The notes under the pieces: model-generated | The model's database searches: none | What the model saw: the letters and a program-made list of their open reading frames with translations, nothing else | Told to the model about the DNA's origin: nothing | Made by a program: the position numbers and the translations under genes | In this document: positions 47,482 through 57,104 of the stretch, piece by piece | Layout: the number at the start of each line of letters is the position of its first letter | How positions within the stretch are numbered: the stretch's first letter is position 1 | Assembly: GCA_947488175.1 (NCBI GenBank) | Contig: CANKYO010000006.1 | Coordinates: 186,001-250,000, forward strand | DNA length: 64,000 nucleotides | Origin: an uncultured Paracoccaceae bacterium | GTDB taxonomy: Bacteria; Pseudomonadota; Alphaproteobacteria; Rhodobacterales; Rhodobacteraceae | Reading direction: 5' to 3'

Positions 47482-48156
47482 TCAGCTATCCAATTGACGG
47501 CTCAGGATCGTGGCGAACTCATCGGCAAAGGCCTCGTAGCCGCCCACGATCCGATCACTATCAGCCGACAATTTGTTATAGAATATCACCGCCGGAATAG
47601 CCGCCAGCAGGCCAAGGCCCGTGGCCAGCAACGCCTCTGCGATCCCAGGGGCCACAACGGCGAGGTTCGTATTCTGCGCCTCTGCAATCTCGATAAATGC
47701 GTTCATGATACCCCAGACAGTGCCGAAAAGACCGACAAACGGGGCGGTCGAACCGACAGTCGCTAGCACCGGCAGACCGCCCTGCAATCGCGCCGCCTCT
47801 TTGGCGATGGCCACATCCATTGACCGGTCAATCCGGGCGGTGGCATTGGCGATCAACTCGCCCTCTTGGGTATGGGATCTACGCCATTCCAGCATGCCTG
47901 CGGCAAAAATCTTCTCGCTCGGGCCATCCGGGTCAGTCCCGATCTTGTCAAACAAGCCATCCAGCGGTTCACCCGACCAGAACGACCGGTCAAAGATATC
48001 GGCCTCCGCCTTGGCCTTGCGATACTGGATGATCTTGTCGATGATCACCGCCCAGCACCAGATTGATGCAGCGATCAGCATGATCATGACAAGTTTGACG
48101 GTAATCGTCGCGCGCGCAAATAGCGCCCACATGGTGAAGTCGGTTGCTGCTTCCAT
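47482..48156 (-). CDS. tolQ: TolQ (MotA/TolQ/ExbB family proton channel)
   Basis: A 224-residue protein with three membrane helices: TVKLVMIMLIAASIWCWAVI near the N-terminus, then GLPVLATVGSTAPFVGLFGTVWGIMNAF and NLAVVAPGIAEALLATGLGLLAAIPAVIFYN. The last two are the classic ExbB-like blocks. The protein starts MEAATDFTMWALF at 48156; a 27-residue extension is possible but unlikely. Confidence 0.97.
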   Translation of the reverse strand: MEAATDFTMWALFARATITVKLVMIMLIAASIWCWAVIIDKIIQYRKAKAEADIFDRSFWSGEPLDGLFDKIGTDPDGPSEKIFAAGMLEWRRSHTQEGELIANATARIDRSMDVAIAKEAARLQGGLPVLATVGSTAPFVGLFGTVWGIMNAFIEIAEAQNTNLAVVAPGIAEALLATGLGLLAAIPAVIFYNKLSADSDRIVGGYEAFADEFATILSRQLDS

Positions 48157-48268
48157 TGTGCCTGCTCTGCCTCTAGGCCCATTTTGGGCTCTGATTGGGC
48201 ACAGGCATAACCCAAGGCGAAAGGGAAATCCAATCAATCCCGCATTTCAAAGCTGAAACTGGCGACTT

Positions 48269-48655
48269 TTAATGGATCGAACGGCGGATCGCCGCTGGCA
48301 ACCGGGCCACGGCACCGCTGGCATTCATGCAGATGATGGTGACCGTGGCGGTAAACAGTGTGACATCGGCTCGTTTGACATCCTGGCGGACAATCAGGCG
48401 AACACCCGAATTCTCGACCATATCCGTCTCGACCACCAGTTCATCATCATATTTGGCCGGCATCAGATAATCCGCCTCGACCCGGCGGACGGCAAAGACA
48501 TAGCCCTCCGCCTTCATCTGCGCCTGATCAATGCCCAAACCGCGAACCCACTCACTGCGGGCGCGTTCAATGAATTTCAGATAATTGGCATAATAGACGA
48601 TGCCCGCCAGATCAGTGTCTTCATAATAAACGCGGATAGGGAAGGTATGTGTCAT
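48269..48655 (-). CDS. ybgC: Acyl-CoA thioesterase YbgC
   Basis: A 128-residue hot-dog fold thioesterase starting MTHTFPIRVYYEDTDLAGIVYYANYLKF, with the catalytic Asp in the E-D-T-D-x-x-G-I-V-Y-Y signature, then FIERARSEWVRGLG. The gene is the usual first member of tol-pal operons. It probably hydrolyses short acyl-CoAs or acyl-ACP. It overlaps the preceding hypothetical gene by four bases. Confidence 0.96.
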   Translation of the reverse strand: MTHTFPIRVYYEDTDLAGIVYYANYLKFIERARSEWVRGLGIDQAQMKAEGYVFAVRRVEADYLMPAKYDDELVVETDMVENSGVRLIVRQDVKRADVTLFTATVTIICMNASGAVARLPAAIRRSIH

Positions 48656-49281
48656 GATGGTCGTGTTATCCTCGCCTGCAACCGCAACGCATGGCTCGCA
48701 TCGCGGTCCATGGCAGGCATAACCGGATCGTAAGCGGCCCGTATCACATCTGCAATTTCAGGTCTTAAAACGGCGTTACCTTCAATCATCGCCAATGGCG
48801 GTTGCTGGTCAAAGGCGGTGTCCGACCACAACAGGATCGTCTGAACCGCCTGCGATAGCGCCAGCGTATCGGCGGAAACGGCCCCCAGATGGTCATCCAT
48901 CCGCAAAAACACGAATGCCGCGCGAATGGCACCTGCCGCGTCAAAACGGAAAATCCGGTACTGATTGGCATCCGCTTCCTGCAGTTTGGCGACCAGCGGC
49001 AGCAGATCAGGAACCAGGGCATCCAAATGCGGCACTTGGGGCAACTCAGCCCAGTCGCGACAAAAGAAGATCATGAAATTGGCACCAAGTTCCGGATCAG
49101 TCTCGGCCATCTGATGCCCAGCCAATGTCACGACCGCTTCAATCGCGCCCTTGAACACCGCAAGGGTCGCATCATCCACGCCAAACACCACCGGCACAAT
49201 CGGCCTGCCCCAGCGGGCAAACACATAAGTCCCGTCGGCACGGGTGAACAGCGCGGCAATATCCTGACTTCTTTCTTCCAT
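48652..49281 (-). CDS. Conserved-looking hypothetical protein between ruvB and ybgC
   Basis: A 209-residue soluble protein starting MEERSQDIAALFTRADGTYVFARWGRPI, with GGGAG before the ATG at 49281 (a start 10 codons earlier would overlap ruvB). Other segments: PIVPVVFGVDDATLAVFKGAIEAV, ANFMIFFCRDWAELPQVPHLD and AAFVFLRMDDHLGAVSADTLALSQAVQTILLWSD. No membrane span, signal or metal motif. Its placement between ruvB and ybgC, overlapping the latter by four bases, suggests it is co-translated. Function unknown. Confidence 0.85.
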   Translation of the reverse strand: MEERSQDIAALFTRADGTYVFARWGRPIVPVVFGVDDATLAVFKGAIEAVVTLAGHQMAETDPELGANFMIFFCRDWAELPQVPHLDALVPDLLPLVAKLQEADANQYRIFRFDAAGAIRAAFVFLRMDDHLGAVSADTLALSQAVQTILLWSDTAFDQQPPLAMIEGNAVLRPEIADVIRAAYDPVMPAMDRDASHALRLQARITRPS

Positions 49282-49303
49282 AAATACTCCCGCCGGAGGC
49301 AGC

Positions 49304-50323
49304 TTAGCCAAACAAATCCGTCTGGGATTTCGGCGGCTCCAGCCCCAGATGCGCCCAGGCCGCCTGCGCCAGCATCCGGCCGCGCGGTGTGCGCTGGATC
49401 AGCCCTTTCTGCAACAGATAAGGCTCAATCACATCTTCCAGACTGTCGCGGCTTTCCGACAAGGCCGCCGACATCGTCTCAACCCCGACAGGCCCACCGC
49501 TATAGCTTTCCGCAATCAGGCGCAGATAGCGCCGGTCGGCATTGTCCAGCCCCAGATGATCCACACCGAGCCGGGTCAGCGCCCGGTCGGCAATCGCTTG
49601 GGTCACGGTGCCGTCGCCCTCGACAATCGCAAAATCCACGACCCGGCGCAGCAAGCGCCCCGCAATGCGCGGCGTCCCCCGCGCGCGGCGTGCAATCTCG
49701 CGCGCGCCCGCATCGGCGGCAGGCGCCCCCATCAGCCGGGCGCCACGGGTGACGATCTCGTGCAACTCGTCCTCGGTATAAAACTCCAGCCGCGTCGGAA
49801 TGCCAAAGCGATCCCGCAAAGGCGTCGTCAGCAACCCCATGCGCGTCGTCGCCCCGACAAGGGTAAAGGGCTGCAACTCAATCCGGACAGTGCGGGCTGC
49901 AGGACCTTCGCCAATCACCAGATCCAGTTCGAAATCTTCCAACGCCGGATAGAGCACCTCCTCCACCGCCGGGTTCAGGCGATGAATCTCGTCAATGAAC
50001 AACACATCCCGCGCCTCAAGATTGGTCAGGATCGCCGCAAGATCACCCGCCTTGGCCAATACGGGGCCAGAGGTCATGCGAAAGTTCACCCCCAACTCCC
50101 GCGCCATGATCTGCGCCAGCGTGGTCTTGCCCAGACCCGGCGGGCCATGAAACAGCGCATGATCCATCGCTTCGCCACGTCTGCGGGCACTCTCGATGAA
50201 CACCTTCAGGTTCGCCCGCGCCTCGCGCTGCCCGATAAACTCGTCCAGCGTCTGCGGACGCAACGCGCGATCAGCATCCTCAGGCTGCGGATCAGGACGC
50301 AAGGTAGGGTCAGGCTGGGTCAT
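49304..50323 (-). CDS. ruvB: Holliday junction branch migration helicase RuvB
   Basis: A 339-residue AAA+ motor that drives Holliday junction branch migration with RuvA. It contains [19 protein letters not shown], Walker [13 protein letters not shown], Walker [14 protein letters not shown], sensor [19 protein letters not shown] and the C-terminal winged helix [47 protein letters not shown] lies before the ATG. Gene order ruvC-ruvA-ruvB is standard. Confidence 0.98.
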   Translation of the reverse strand: MTQPDPTLRPDPQPEDADRALRPQTLDEFIGQREARANLKVFIESARRRGEAMDHALFHGPPGLGKTTLAQIMARELGVNFRMTSGPVLAKAGDLAAILTNLEARDVLFIDEIHRLNPAVEEVLYPALEDFELDLVIGEGPAARTVRIELQPFTLVGATTRMGLLTTPLRDRFGIPTRLEFYTEDELHEIVTRGARLMGAPAADAGAREIARRARGTPRIAGRLLRRVVDFAIVEGDGTVTQAIADRALTRLGVDHLGLDNADRRYLRLIAESYSGGPVGVETMSAALSESRDSLEDVIEPYLLQKGLIQRTPRGRMLAQAAWAHLGLEPPKSQTDLFG

Positions 50324-50332
50324 ACGCCCTCC

Positions 50333-50992
50333 CTACCCTTTCGGCGCCAACAGCTTCAAGGCCGCACGGATCAGGGCAGAGGTATCCGCATCCGGGTTCG
50401 TGCCAGTCGCCTCTGCCACGGCACTTGCCGCCTCGCCCGGCGCGTAGCCCAGATTGCCAAGGGCCGACAGCGCCTCCGCCTGCGCCGGGTTTGACTTGGG
50501 CGCAGGGGCACGCCGGACCTGATCCGGCGTCTCAGCCTCGATCACGACATCGCCCAGCGCGTCGCCCACTGTGCCGCCCATCGCCATCACACCCGGCGCC
50601 TTGTCTTTCAACTCAATGGTGACCCGCTGCGCCGTTTTGGGGCCGACGCCCTTGGCCTTGGCAACAGCGTTCCAATCGCCCAGCGCAATCGCCCGGCTGA
50701 CGCCATCGGCCCCGATCGTGCCCAAAATCGCCATTGAGGCCTTGGCCCCGATCCCCTGCACCGACATCAGCAAACGGTGCCATTCCTTTTCCACCAGCGT
50801 GGTGAAACCGAACAGCTGCAGATTATCCTCGCGCACCAGCAGATCGGTATAAAGCGCGACCGCTTCCCCATTGGCTGGCAGCCCCGCCATCACCCGGTCA
50901 GAGACATAAACGATGTAGCCAACCCCACGCACATCGATCAGCACATGGTCTGCGGCGCGGTATTCCAGCCGCCCTGCGATCTTGCCAATCAC
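50333..50992 (-). CDS. ruvA: Holliday junction branch migration protein RuvA
   Basis: A 219-residue junction-binding protein starting [26 protein letters not shown] from a GTG that overlaps the ruvC stop (GTGA). Two helix-hairpin-helix segments are visible ([18 protein letters not shown] and [23 protein letters not shown]), and domain III at the C-terminus ([19 protein letters not shown]) contacts RuvB. A long open extension upstream is only the ruvC shadow. Confidence 0.96.
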   Translation of the reverse strand: MIGKIAGRLEYRAADHVLIDVRGVGYIVYVSDRVMAGLPANGEAVALYTDLLVREDNLQLFGFTTLVEKEWHRLLMSVQGIGAKASMAILGTIGADGVSRAIALGDWNAVAKAKGVGPKTAQRVTIELKDKAPGVMAMGGTVGDALGDVVIEAETPDQVRRAPAPKSNPAQAEALSALGNLGYAPGEAASAVAEATGTNPDADTSALIRAALKLLAPKG

Positions 50993-51495
50993 GCGCCAGC
51001 CCTCGCCAGCGCCTGCGCCAAGGTGCCTGCAGATTGCAGATGATGGGCATGGCAAATGGCAATCGCCAGGGCATCGGCCGCATCCGGTCCTGCAATCTGC
51101 ACACCGGGCAACTGCAGCTTCACCATATGGTCGACCTGACACTTGTCGGCGTGGCCCACGCCAACGACAGCCTTCTTGACCGCGTTCGGAGCGTATTCGC
51201 CAATGGCAAGACCCGCCTGTGCAGGCACCAGCATGGCAATGCCCCGCGCCTGTCCCAGCTTCAGTGTCGCAACTCCATCTTTGTTGACGAAGGTCTGCTC
51301 AACGGCAGCCGCATCAGGGCGATGGGCCGCGATCATCTCCGTCAGCCCGGCATGAAGCGATAGCAACCGGGCGGCCAGATCATCGCCAACCGAATGGCAC
51401 ACGCCATTTGCCACATGGCTCAGACGCGATCCGGTCACTTCGATCACGCCCCAGCCCATGTTGCGCAAGCCCGGATCGATCCCCAAAACACGCAT
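50989..51495 (-). CDS. ruvC: Crossover junction endodeoxyribonuclease RuvC
   Basis: A 168-residue nuclease that cuts Holliday junctions. It starts [20 protein letters not shown] with the first catalytic Asp, has the conserved [43 protein letters not shown] and the C-terminal catalytic [20 protein letters not shown] precedes the ATG at 51495 (GTG one codon earlier is possible). First gene of the ruv-tol block. Confidence 0.97.
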   Translation of the reverse strand: MRVLGIDPGLRNMGWGVIEVTGSRLSHVANGVCHSVGDDLAARLLSLHAGLTEMIAAHRPDAAAVEQTFVNKDGVATLKLGQARGIAMLVPAQAGLAIGEYAPNAVKKAVVGVGHADKCQVDHMVKLQLPGVQIAGPDAADALAIAICHAHHLQSAGTLAQALARAGA

Positions 51496-51803
51496 CACTG
51501 CCCCATTCTTCTTATTGTCATAAAATTGCTAGCACAAAACGCGAACAAAGACCAAGAGGCTTTCAGCCGAGCCATGACGCTACGGCATGACACCAACGGC
51601 CTGAATACGTCGGAATGAGGTCAAAAGGCGACAGATTTAACTTTTTGTAAATAAACAATTTATGGCGTAATCCGCACAAAAATAAGGCATTCTAAAAACG
51701 CATATGAGTCATGCAAAAACGTCACTGGTAACACCAATCAAAGCCTCCTAGATGCGCCTTATCAGACAACGCTGCATCGCAGCACAAATCAAGGAACAAG
51801 GCC
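51496..51803. promoter_or_regulatory. 308-bp AT-rich divergent gap between ruvC and the DUF1127 gene
   Basis: The stretch 51630-51720 is much richer in A/T than its surroundings (TTTTTGTAAATAAACAATTTATGG) and should hold promoters for both directions. I could not assign boxes with confidence, and see no RNA gene or repeat. Confidence 0.45.
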
Positions 51804-52013
51804 ATGGCCGCATTTGACACCACCCGCCCCGCTGCTGGCCTCTCCGCCGGCGCTTTCTCCGCTTTCGTTGCACGCTCTTTCGCTTCTCTGGCAGCCTGGA
51901 ACGACGCGCGCGTTACACGCAACGCGCTGTCGAAACTCTCCGCCCGTGAACTGGAAGACATCGGTCTGTCCTATGGCGACATCGACAACATCGCGACACG
52001 CGGCATTCGCTGA
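51804..52013 (+). CDS. DUF1127 domain-containing small protein
   Basis: A 69-residue protein with an Ala-rich N-terminus and the DUF1127 motif at the C-terminus: RVTRNALSKLSARELEDIGLSYGDIDNIA. Small DUF1127 proteins are frequent in alphaproteobacteria; some bind RNA and affect phosphate and carbon metabolism. AAGGAACAAGGCC precedes the ATG. It is flanked by its own AT-rich promoter region and a strong terminator, so it is a single-gene unit, probably highly expressed. Confidence 0.92.
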   Translation: MAAFDTTRPAAGLSAGAFSAFVARSFASLAAWNDARVTRNALSKLSARELEDIGLSYGDIDNIATRGIR

Positions 52014-52034
52014 ACCCGCGCGAGGCATCAACGC

Positions 52035-52067
52035 AAAAGGCCGCTTCCATCTGGAAGCGGCCTTTTT
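52035..52067 (+). terminator. Intrinsic terminator after the DUF1127 gene
   Basis: AAAAGGCCGCTTCC-ATCT-GGAAGCGGCCTTTTT: a 14-bp stem with a 4-base loop and T-run, 21 bases past the stop. The A-run lets it also serve the convergent membrane-protein gene. Confidence 0.92.
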
Positions 52068-52088
52068 GTTTCCGTCACCCTAGCAGGA

Positions 52089-52433
52089 TCAAGGAAGAAT
52101 ATTCTGGATCGCACCTGAGATAAATACAGTTGCAGGATCAGCCTGCATCACCCATGCGCCCGCCTGCTCCATCATGGAACCTTGCTGAAGCGAGGTCACA
52201 CGGTCGGCGTAAGCAGCTTCGCCGAGATAGGCAAAAAGGAAGCCTTTGAACAGGAAGCCGGTGATAATAAGGGCAAGAAGCCCTTTCAGCGGAAAGCGCG
52301 GCTTATAGATCCGTGGACGCGCCACGATCAGGCCATCGGCATTCACCGTTTTCACAACGCCACGTGCCATACGATCATGGCGGCGCACGATACGCTTCAG
52401 TCTCTTATCAAAAGGAACATTGGCTTGAGCCAT
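52089..52433 (-). CDS. Hypothetical single-span membrane protein
   Basis: A 114-residue protein with a basic N-terminal half (DKRLKRIVRRHDRMARGVVK, then PRIYKPRFP), one membrane helix (LKGLLALIITGFLFKGFLFAYLG) and a C-terminal segment (YADRVTSLQQGSMMEQAGAWVMQADP). AGCGGAGGATGGC before the ATG is a good ribosome site. I recognise no family. It stands alone between two terminators or gaps. Confidence 0.8.
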   Translation of the reverse strand: MAQANVPFDKRLKRIVRRHDRMARGVVKTVNADGLIVARPRIYKPRFPLKGLLALIITGFLFKGFLFAYLGEAAYADRVTSLQQGSMMEQAGAWVMQADPATVFISGAIQNILP

Positions 52434-52526
52434 GCCATCCTCCGCTAAATTACCAACTACGGTCTATCAAAGATCGCTAACAAATCTGGCTATAACAAGA
52501 CATTTCACTGTTGAACGTGCGGAATC

Positions 52527-53408
52527 TCACAATACCGGTGTGTTTTTGCTCATTACCAGGGTTGTCCAGTCAACAATACTGCCCGATCGCACCAGATTGA
52601 ACCCGTTTTGTTGATAAACACCGACCACTTCATCAGCTTGTTCATTCAGAATGCCGGACAGAATCACATACCCGCCCGGTGCGGTATGGGCTGCCATCGC
52701 AGGTGCCAGACCGACCAGCGGTCCCTTTAAAATATTGGCAAAAATCAAATCAAAGGGACTCGCATCGGACAGCGCAGGCGTATCAAATCCAGCGGCCACG
52801 ACGCAGTTAACCCGCCCGTCCAGACCGTTCGCCGCCACATTCGCCCGCGCCACGTCAACCGCCACCGGATCAATGTCACTGGCCAGCACCTGACCGGGCA
52901 AAACATGCGCCGCCGCCATCGCCAGAACAGCCGTACCACAGCCGATATCGGCCACCTTTTTGCCTTCAAATCCGTCCGTCAACAGCGCGTCGAAGGCCCG
53001 CAAACAGCCCAATGTCGTGCCATGATGACCTGTACCAAAGGCCATCTGCGCCTCAATCAGCAATGCAATCGCATCCTCGGGAACCTTATCGGCATCATGC
53101 GCGCCATAGACGAAAAACCTGCCTGCCGCGACCGGGGCCAGTTCCCGCTGCACCTTTGATACCCAATCCTGTTCGGGGATGTCGGACACCGCGAACAACT
53201 TGGCACCATGCAAGGCCGCCAGCACCGACAACGCGGCCTGATCAGGCGCTTCGGTGAAATAGGCACCAACCTCCCACAACCCTGACCCATCCTCGATCTC
53301 GAACACACCCACACCGGTCGGTTCCGGCACCAGCGCTTCCAGATCATCGGCCAAAAGATATGCCGCATCTTCGCCGGGGATCGTCGTCAGGGCGGAATAG
53401 GTGGTCAT
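52527..53408 (-). CDS. prmA: Ribosomal protein L11 methyltransferase
   Basis: A 293-residue SAM-dependent enzyme that trimethylates ribosomal protein L11. The C-terminal methyltransferase domain has the SAM loop VADIGCGTAVLAMAAAHVLPG, the acidic DIDPVAVDVARANVAANGL and the substrate motif FANILKGPLVGLAPAM, preceded by MAFGTGHHGTTLGCL. The N-terminal L11-recognition domain is present. Complete. Confidence 0.95.
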   Translation of the reverse strand: MTTYSALTTIPGEDAAYLLADDLEALVPEPTGVGVFEIEDGSGLWEVGAYFTEAPDQAALSVLAALHGAKLFAVSDIPEQDWVSKVQRELAPVAAGRFFVYGAHDADKVPEDAIALLIEAQMAFGTGHHGTTLGCLRAFDALLTDGFEGKKVADIGCGTAVLAMAAAHVLPGQVLASDIDPVAVDVARANVAANGLDGRVNCVVAAGFDTPALSDASPFDLIFANILKGPLVGLAPAMAAHTAPGGYVILSGILNEQADEVVGVYQQNGFNLVRSGSIVDWTTLVMSKNTPVL

Positions 53409-53439
53409 AGGATCAAAGCCTTGTCAGGAATGACCCCGG

Positions 53440-54174
53440 TTAGGCCTTGCGCCGTGTTGCGTCAAGCAGACCGGGATCAGACAGGATCACCCCGCAAATC
53501 TCATCCGCCCAGGCGGCGTAAACGGACGGGCCCGGATGAAACCCGTCCGCTGACATATTGGTATCGTTCAGACCCAGCTTGATGGTGACGGGGGTGCAGG
53601 CAGGCCGTGCCGCCACCAACCGATGCAGATGCTTGTCAAACCACAGCGCACGTCGCCCCATCGCCCAGCGCAGGGGTTGTGGTAACAATGGAAACTGCCC
53701 CATGGGCGGCAGACCAGAGACAACAATGCGCCGCGCGCCGAAATCATTTTTTAGTCGGTCCAGCAACCGCGCCTGAAGCGAAAGCCAGCGGCTGAGCGGG
53801 GTCGCCTTGGTCACATCATTAACGCCCAATGCGGTAACGACCACATCATATTGATCACGTGGCAAATCATCCAGCCAACCGACCGCTTCTGCGGTCTTGG
53901 CCCCGGTACGGGCCACCAGATCAAACTCGACCCGCGCAACGCTGGCCAGCCGTCCCGTGATACGCCCCAGCAGAGCCTCGGCTTGCGTCGCCACGCCGAC
54001 ACCGGCAGCCGACGAATCCCCGATGATCAGCAGTCGGAGCGGCGGACCATCACCCACAGTGCCACTACGATCCCCCGGCGGTTCGGGCAGTTCGATGATA
54101 TGGCGCCGGACATAGGCCGCCTGCGCAAGCAGGATCGGCAGAAGAACAGTATGTGACAGCACATTGACGATCAC
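53440..54174 (-). CDS. SGNH/GDSL hydrolase family protein
   Basis: A 244-residue esterase-like protein with an N-terminal hydrophobic segment (VLSHTVLLPILLAQAAYV), the GDS block LLIIGDSSAAGVGVATQAEAL holding the catalytic Ser, the VVTALGVNDVTKAT block (G-x-N-D) and the DGFHPGPSVYAAWADEI block with the catalytic D-x-x-H. Likely acts on ester bonds of lipids or cell-envelope sugars. Its ATG overlaps the phzF-like stop by four bases (ATGA). Confidence 0.92.
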   Translation of the reverse strand: MIVNVLSHTVLLPILLAQAAYVRRHIIELPEPPGDRSGTVGDGPPLRLLIIGDSSAAGVGVATQAEALLGRITGRLASVARVEFDLVARTGAKTAEAVGWLDDLPRDQYDVVVTALGVNDVTKATPLSRWLSLQARLLDRLKNDFGARRIVVSGLPPMGQFPLLPQPLRWAMGRRALWFDKHLHRLVAARPACTPVTIKLGLNDTNMSADGFHPGPSVYAAWADEICGVILSDPGLLDATRRKA

Positions 54175-55010
54175 AGATCGACGGTCCCCTCGATCAGAAC
54201 ATTCACATGCCCGCCGATCATCACCCGGTCGGCATCCGGGCGCACGAACACGCGGCCGACCCGGCCAATCTGTGTGCCCTGCGACATGACCAGATCACGG
54301 GTCAGCCGCCCTTCGGCCCGCATCCACTGCGCAATGGCGGCATTCAGCGATCCAGTGATCGGATCCTCAACCATGCCGCTGGATGGGGACAGGTTGCGCA
54401 ACTCGTAATCCGCCTCTGCCCCGGCGGGGTAAGGCCCCACAACCGACAGCGCGACAAAATCAGGCCAACTGACGCGGGACGCATCAATCGCCAGCACATC
54501 CTCTGCCGATGCCAGTTCCAGCACCTGCCAGACCGGGCCGTTATCCAACTGGGTCGCCCTGACCACCTGTTCGGGCCGCAGATCCAGCGCCTGCGCATAG
54601 CGGGTCAGGTCCGCATCGGCCATCGGGATCACCTTGGTCGGCGGGGCAACAAATGCGGGCACCGGCCCGGTCACATCAATCTCAACAATACCGATCGCAC
54701 ATTGCTGACGCACGACACCGGCTTCGGCGGGCACACCACCGGTATGCAGCCAGGCCATACAACTCCCCAGCGTCGGATGCCCCGCAAAAGGCATTTCGCG
54801 ACCGGGCGTGAAAATACGCACGGCATAATCCGCACCCGGCGCGGTCGGTTTGGCCAGAAAAGTGGTTTCCGCCAGATTCGTCCAGGCGGCAAACCCCTGC
54901 ATCTGGTCATCGGTCAGACCATCGGCATCGACAACCACAGCCAGCCCGTTCCCCTTGGTGGGAACGGCGCTGAACACATCACATTGGACAAATCGCCTAG
55001 ACGCCAACAC
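54171..55010 (-). CDS. PhzF family isomerase/epimerase-like protein
   Basis: A 279-residue member of the diaminopimelate-epimerase fold. It opens [20 protein letters not shown], has the catalytic Glu in LAETTFL (N-x-x-E-T-x-F), the [20 protein letters not shown] motif and near the C-terminus [15 protein letters not shown]. PhzF-like proteins in non-phenazine bacteria have unassigned substrates. The start is a GTG (or the next codon TTG) that overlaps the end of msrA by 14 bases. Confidence 0.92.
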   Translation of the reverse strand: MLASRRFVQCDVFSAVPTKGNGLAVVVDADGLTDDQMQGFAAWTNLAETTFLAKPTAPGADYAVRIFTPGREMPFAGHPTLGSCMAWLHTGGVPAEAGVVRQQCAIGIVEIDVTGPVPAFVAPPTKVIPMADADLTRYAQALDLRPEQVVRATQLDNGPVWQVLELASAEDVLAIDASRVSWPDFVALSVVGPYPAGAEADYELRNLSPSSGMVEDPITGSLNAAIAQWMRAEGRLTRDLVMSQGTQIGRVGRVFVRPDADRVMIGGHVNVLIEGTVDL

Positions 55011-55647
55011 CGATCGGACAGGTCACCCCCGTCCCCCCGATGCCGCAATAGCCGTTCGGGTTCTTCGCCAGATACTGCTGGTGATAATCCTCGGCGAAAT
55101 AGAACTCCGGCGCATCCACGATCTCTGTCGTGATCGCACCATACCCGGCTTCCGACAAACGCGGGGCAAAGGCCGCTTTGGAGGCCTCAGCCGCTTCGCG
55201 TTGTGCCGCCGAATAGGCATAGATGCCAGACCGGTACTGCGTGCCCCGGTCATTGCCCTGCCGCATCCCCTGGGTGGGATCATGGCCCTCCCAGAACACC
55301 TGCAACAACTGATCATAGGAAATGATCGCCGGATCATAGATCACGCGCACAACCTCATTATGGCCGGTCTTGCCGGAACAAACCTCTTCATAGGTCGCAT
55401 TCGGGGTATAGCCGCCCGCATAACCCACCATCGTCGACTGCACACCATCCAGCTTCCAGAACATCCGCTCCACGCCCCAGAAACAGCCCATGCCGAACAT
55501 GGCCTCTTCCATGCCGTCCGGCACATTGCCAGTCAGCGGCGTGCCATAAACAAAATGGGTCGGGGCTGTCGGGATCGGCGCAGACCGGCCCGGCAGGGCG
55601 GCATCCTTGGTCACCATCTCGGATTTCGGGCTCTTGGTGAAAAACAT
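54997..55647 (-). CDS. msrA: Peptide-methionine (S)-S-oxide reductase MsrA
   Basis: A 216-residue repair enzyme reducing methionine-S-sulfoxide. The active site is [16 protein letters not shown] with the catalytic Cys; family blocks are [29 protein letters not shown] and [12 protein letters not shown]. Resolving cysteines are near the C-terminus ([12 protein letters not shown]). AGGAGAG precedes the ATG. It may be co-transcribed with the PhzF-like and SGNH genes. Confidence 0.96.
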   Translation of the reverse strand: MFFTKSPKSEMVTKDAALPGRSAPIPTAPTHFVYGTPLTGNVPDGMEEAMFGMGCFWGVERMFWKLDGVQSTMVGYAGGYTPNATYEEVCSGKTGHNEVVRVIYDPAIISYDQLLQVFWEGHDPTQGMRQGNDRGTQYRSGIYAYSAAQREAAEASKAAFAPRLSEAGYGAITTEIVDAPEFYFAEDYHQQYLAKNPNGYCGIGGTGVTCPIGVGV

Positions 55648-55700
55648 CTGAACTCTCCTCTGGGGGTCAGGGCAGAATATAATGCCCGGCGGCGTAATTT

Positions 55701-56930
55701 CTACTCCGCCGCCGCAAGCAAACGGAACTGAAACACGGTCTCGTGACCAGGGGCCGGATGGCGCGGGATCAACAGCGACAACAGCAGCGAAATGATCGCC
55801 ATGCCCGCCGCCATCAAAAACACCGTTCCCGGCGATTGCAGCCAGATATAGCCCAGCAGGGCCGGCAGAAACACAGCCGCGATATGGTTGATAGTAAAGG
55901 CCACAGCCGCTGTCGGGGCAATATCCTGCGAGTCCGCAATCTTTTGAAAGTAGGTCTTGATCGCCAACGCGAGACTGAAAAAGATATGGTTGGCCACATA
56001 AAGAAACGTCGCCAACAGCACACCCCAGCCGAAATAATAGATGCCCCCATAGGCAAAGAAGATCAGGCAGAGGCCCGTATATTCAAACACCAGCGCCCGG
56101 CGCTCACCGAACACGGCCACCAGCTTGCCCAGAAACGGGGCGGCGATCATGTTGATGACAAGGGTCAGCAGGAACAGCTTGGTCACCTCGTCCACCTCAA
56201 GCCCGAACTGTTCGACCATCATGAATGCGGCAAAGACAACAAAGATCTGGCGGCGGGCGCCCGACATGAACTGCAAGGCGTAATAAAGCCAATAACGGCG
56301 GCGCAGCACAAAAGTCTTCAACTGCGGATTGGGCGATTCAAACTGGGGATAGGCAAACAGACACAGCAGCGCCACGAAGGCCGTAAACCCGCCCGACAGC
56401 CAGTAGACGATCGAATAGGTCAGACCCAGCAGATCCCAGCTCAGCACGATCAGCACATAGACCACAATCGTGGCCCCCGCCCCGGCCGAGATCAGCCAGC
56501 CCAGCGTCTGCGGTGCGCGCTTTTTTTCGATCCACTGCAACTGCAACGACTGATTGACCGTCTCGTAATAATGAAAGCCGATGGACGACAGCATGGTCAC
56601 CGTCAGAATACCCGCCATGCTTGGAAACTGTGCCGTCACCGCCGTCGCCGCCCCCAGCATGGCCAGCGCCACGAGGCCCAGTACCTGCTCGCGAATAAAC
56701 ATGATCAGGGCAATCACCCCAATGGCAAAGAACCCCGGTATCTCGCGAACGGTATGCAGCCAGCCAATGTCGGATCCATCAAACGACGCCACCTCGATCA
56801 CAAAGTTGTTCAGCAGCGCCGACCATGTAGCAAAGGCGACAGGCATTGCCATCGCCATCACAAACAACAGTGATGTGGGCCTGCGCCACAGCGGCAGATG
56901 GCGCGCATCTTCGAGACGAACAATCTTCAT
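55701..56930 (-). CDS. MFS transporter
   Basis: A 409-residue protein with about twelve membrane helices, from [23 protein letters not shown] to [22 protein letters not shown], in the 6+6 pattern of the major facilitator superfamily. The central loop carries basic runs ([15 protein letters not shown]). Substrate cannot be assigned. It is divergent from the MHYT-GGDEF-EAL gene and lies 54 bases upstream of msrA on the same strand. Confidence 0.9.
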   Translation of the reverse strand: MKIVRLEDARHLPLWRRPTSLLFVMAMAMPVAFATWSALLNNFVIEVASFDGSDIGWLHTVREIPGFFAIGVIALIMFIREQVLGLVALAMLGAATAVTAQFPSMAGILTVTMLSSIGFHYYETVNQSLQLQWIEKKRAPQTLGWLISAGAGATIVVYVLIVLSWDLLGLTYSIVYWLSGGFTAFVALLCLFAYPQFESPNPQLKTFVLRRRYWLYYALQFMSGARRQIFVVFAAFMMVEQFGLEVDEVTKLFLLTLVINMIAAPFLGKLVAVFGERRALVFEYTGLCLIFFAYGGIYYFGWGVLLATFLYVANHIFFSLALAIKTYFQKIADSQDIAPTAAVAFTINHIAAVFLPALLGYIWLQSPGTVFLMAAGMAIISLLLSLLIPRHPAPGHETVFQFRLLAAAE

Positions 56931-57104
56931 GATTACCGACTTACGCCTGTTTTGGGGCGATGGCGAGAGGTGTCATAGACCTGTCAAAGCCGAAAAAACG
57001 ACTAAAATTGAACTGACTTACTGACCATTATGCGGCGAAACCTAACCAACTCTTCATTGTCAGATGAAACGGTGCGGTGATGGTTTCACTGACAAAGCGG
57101 GTCA

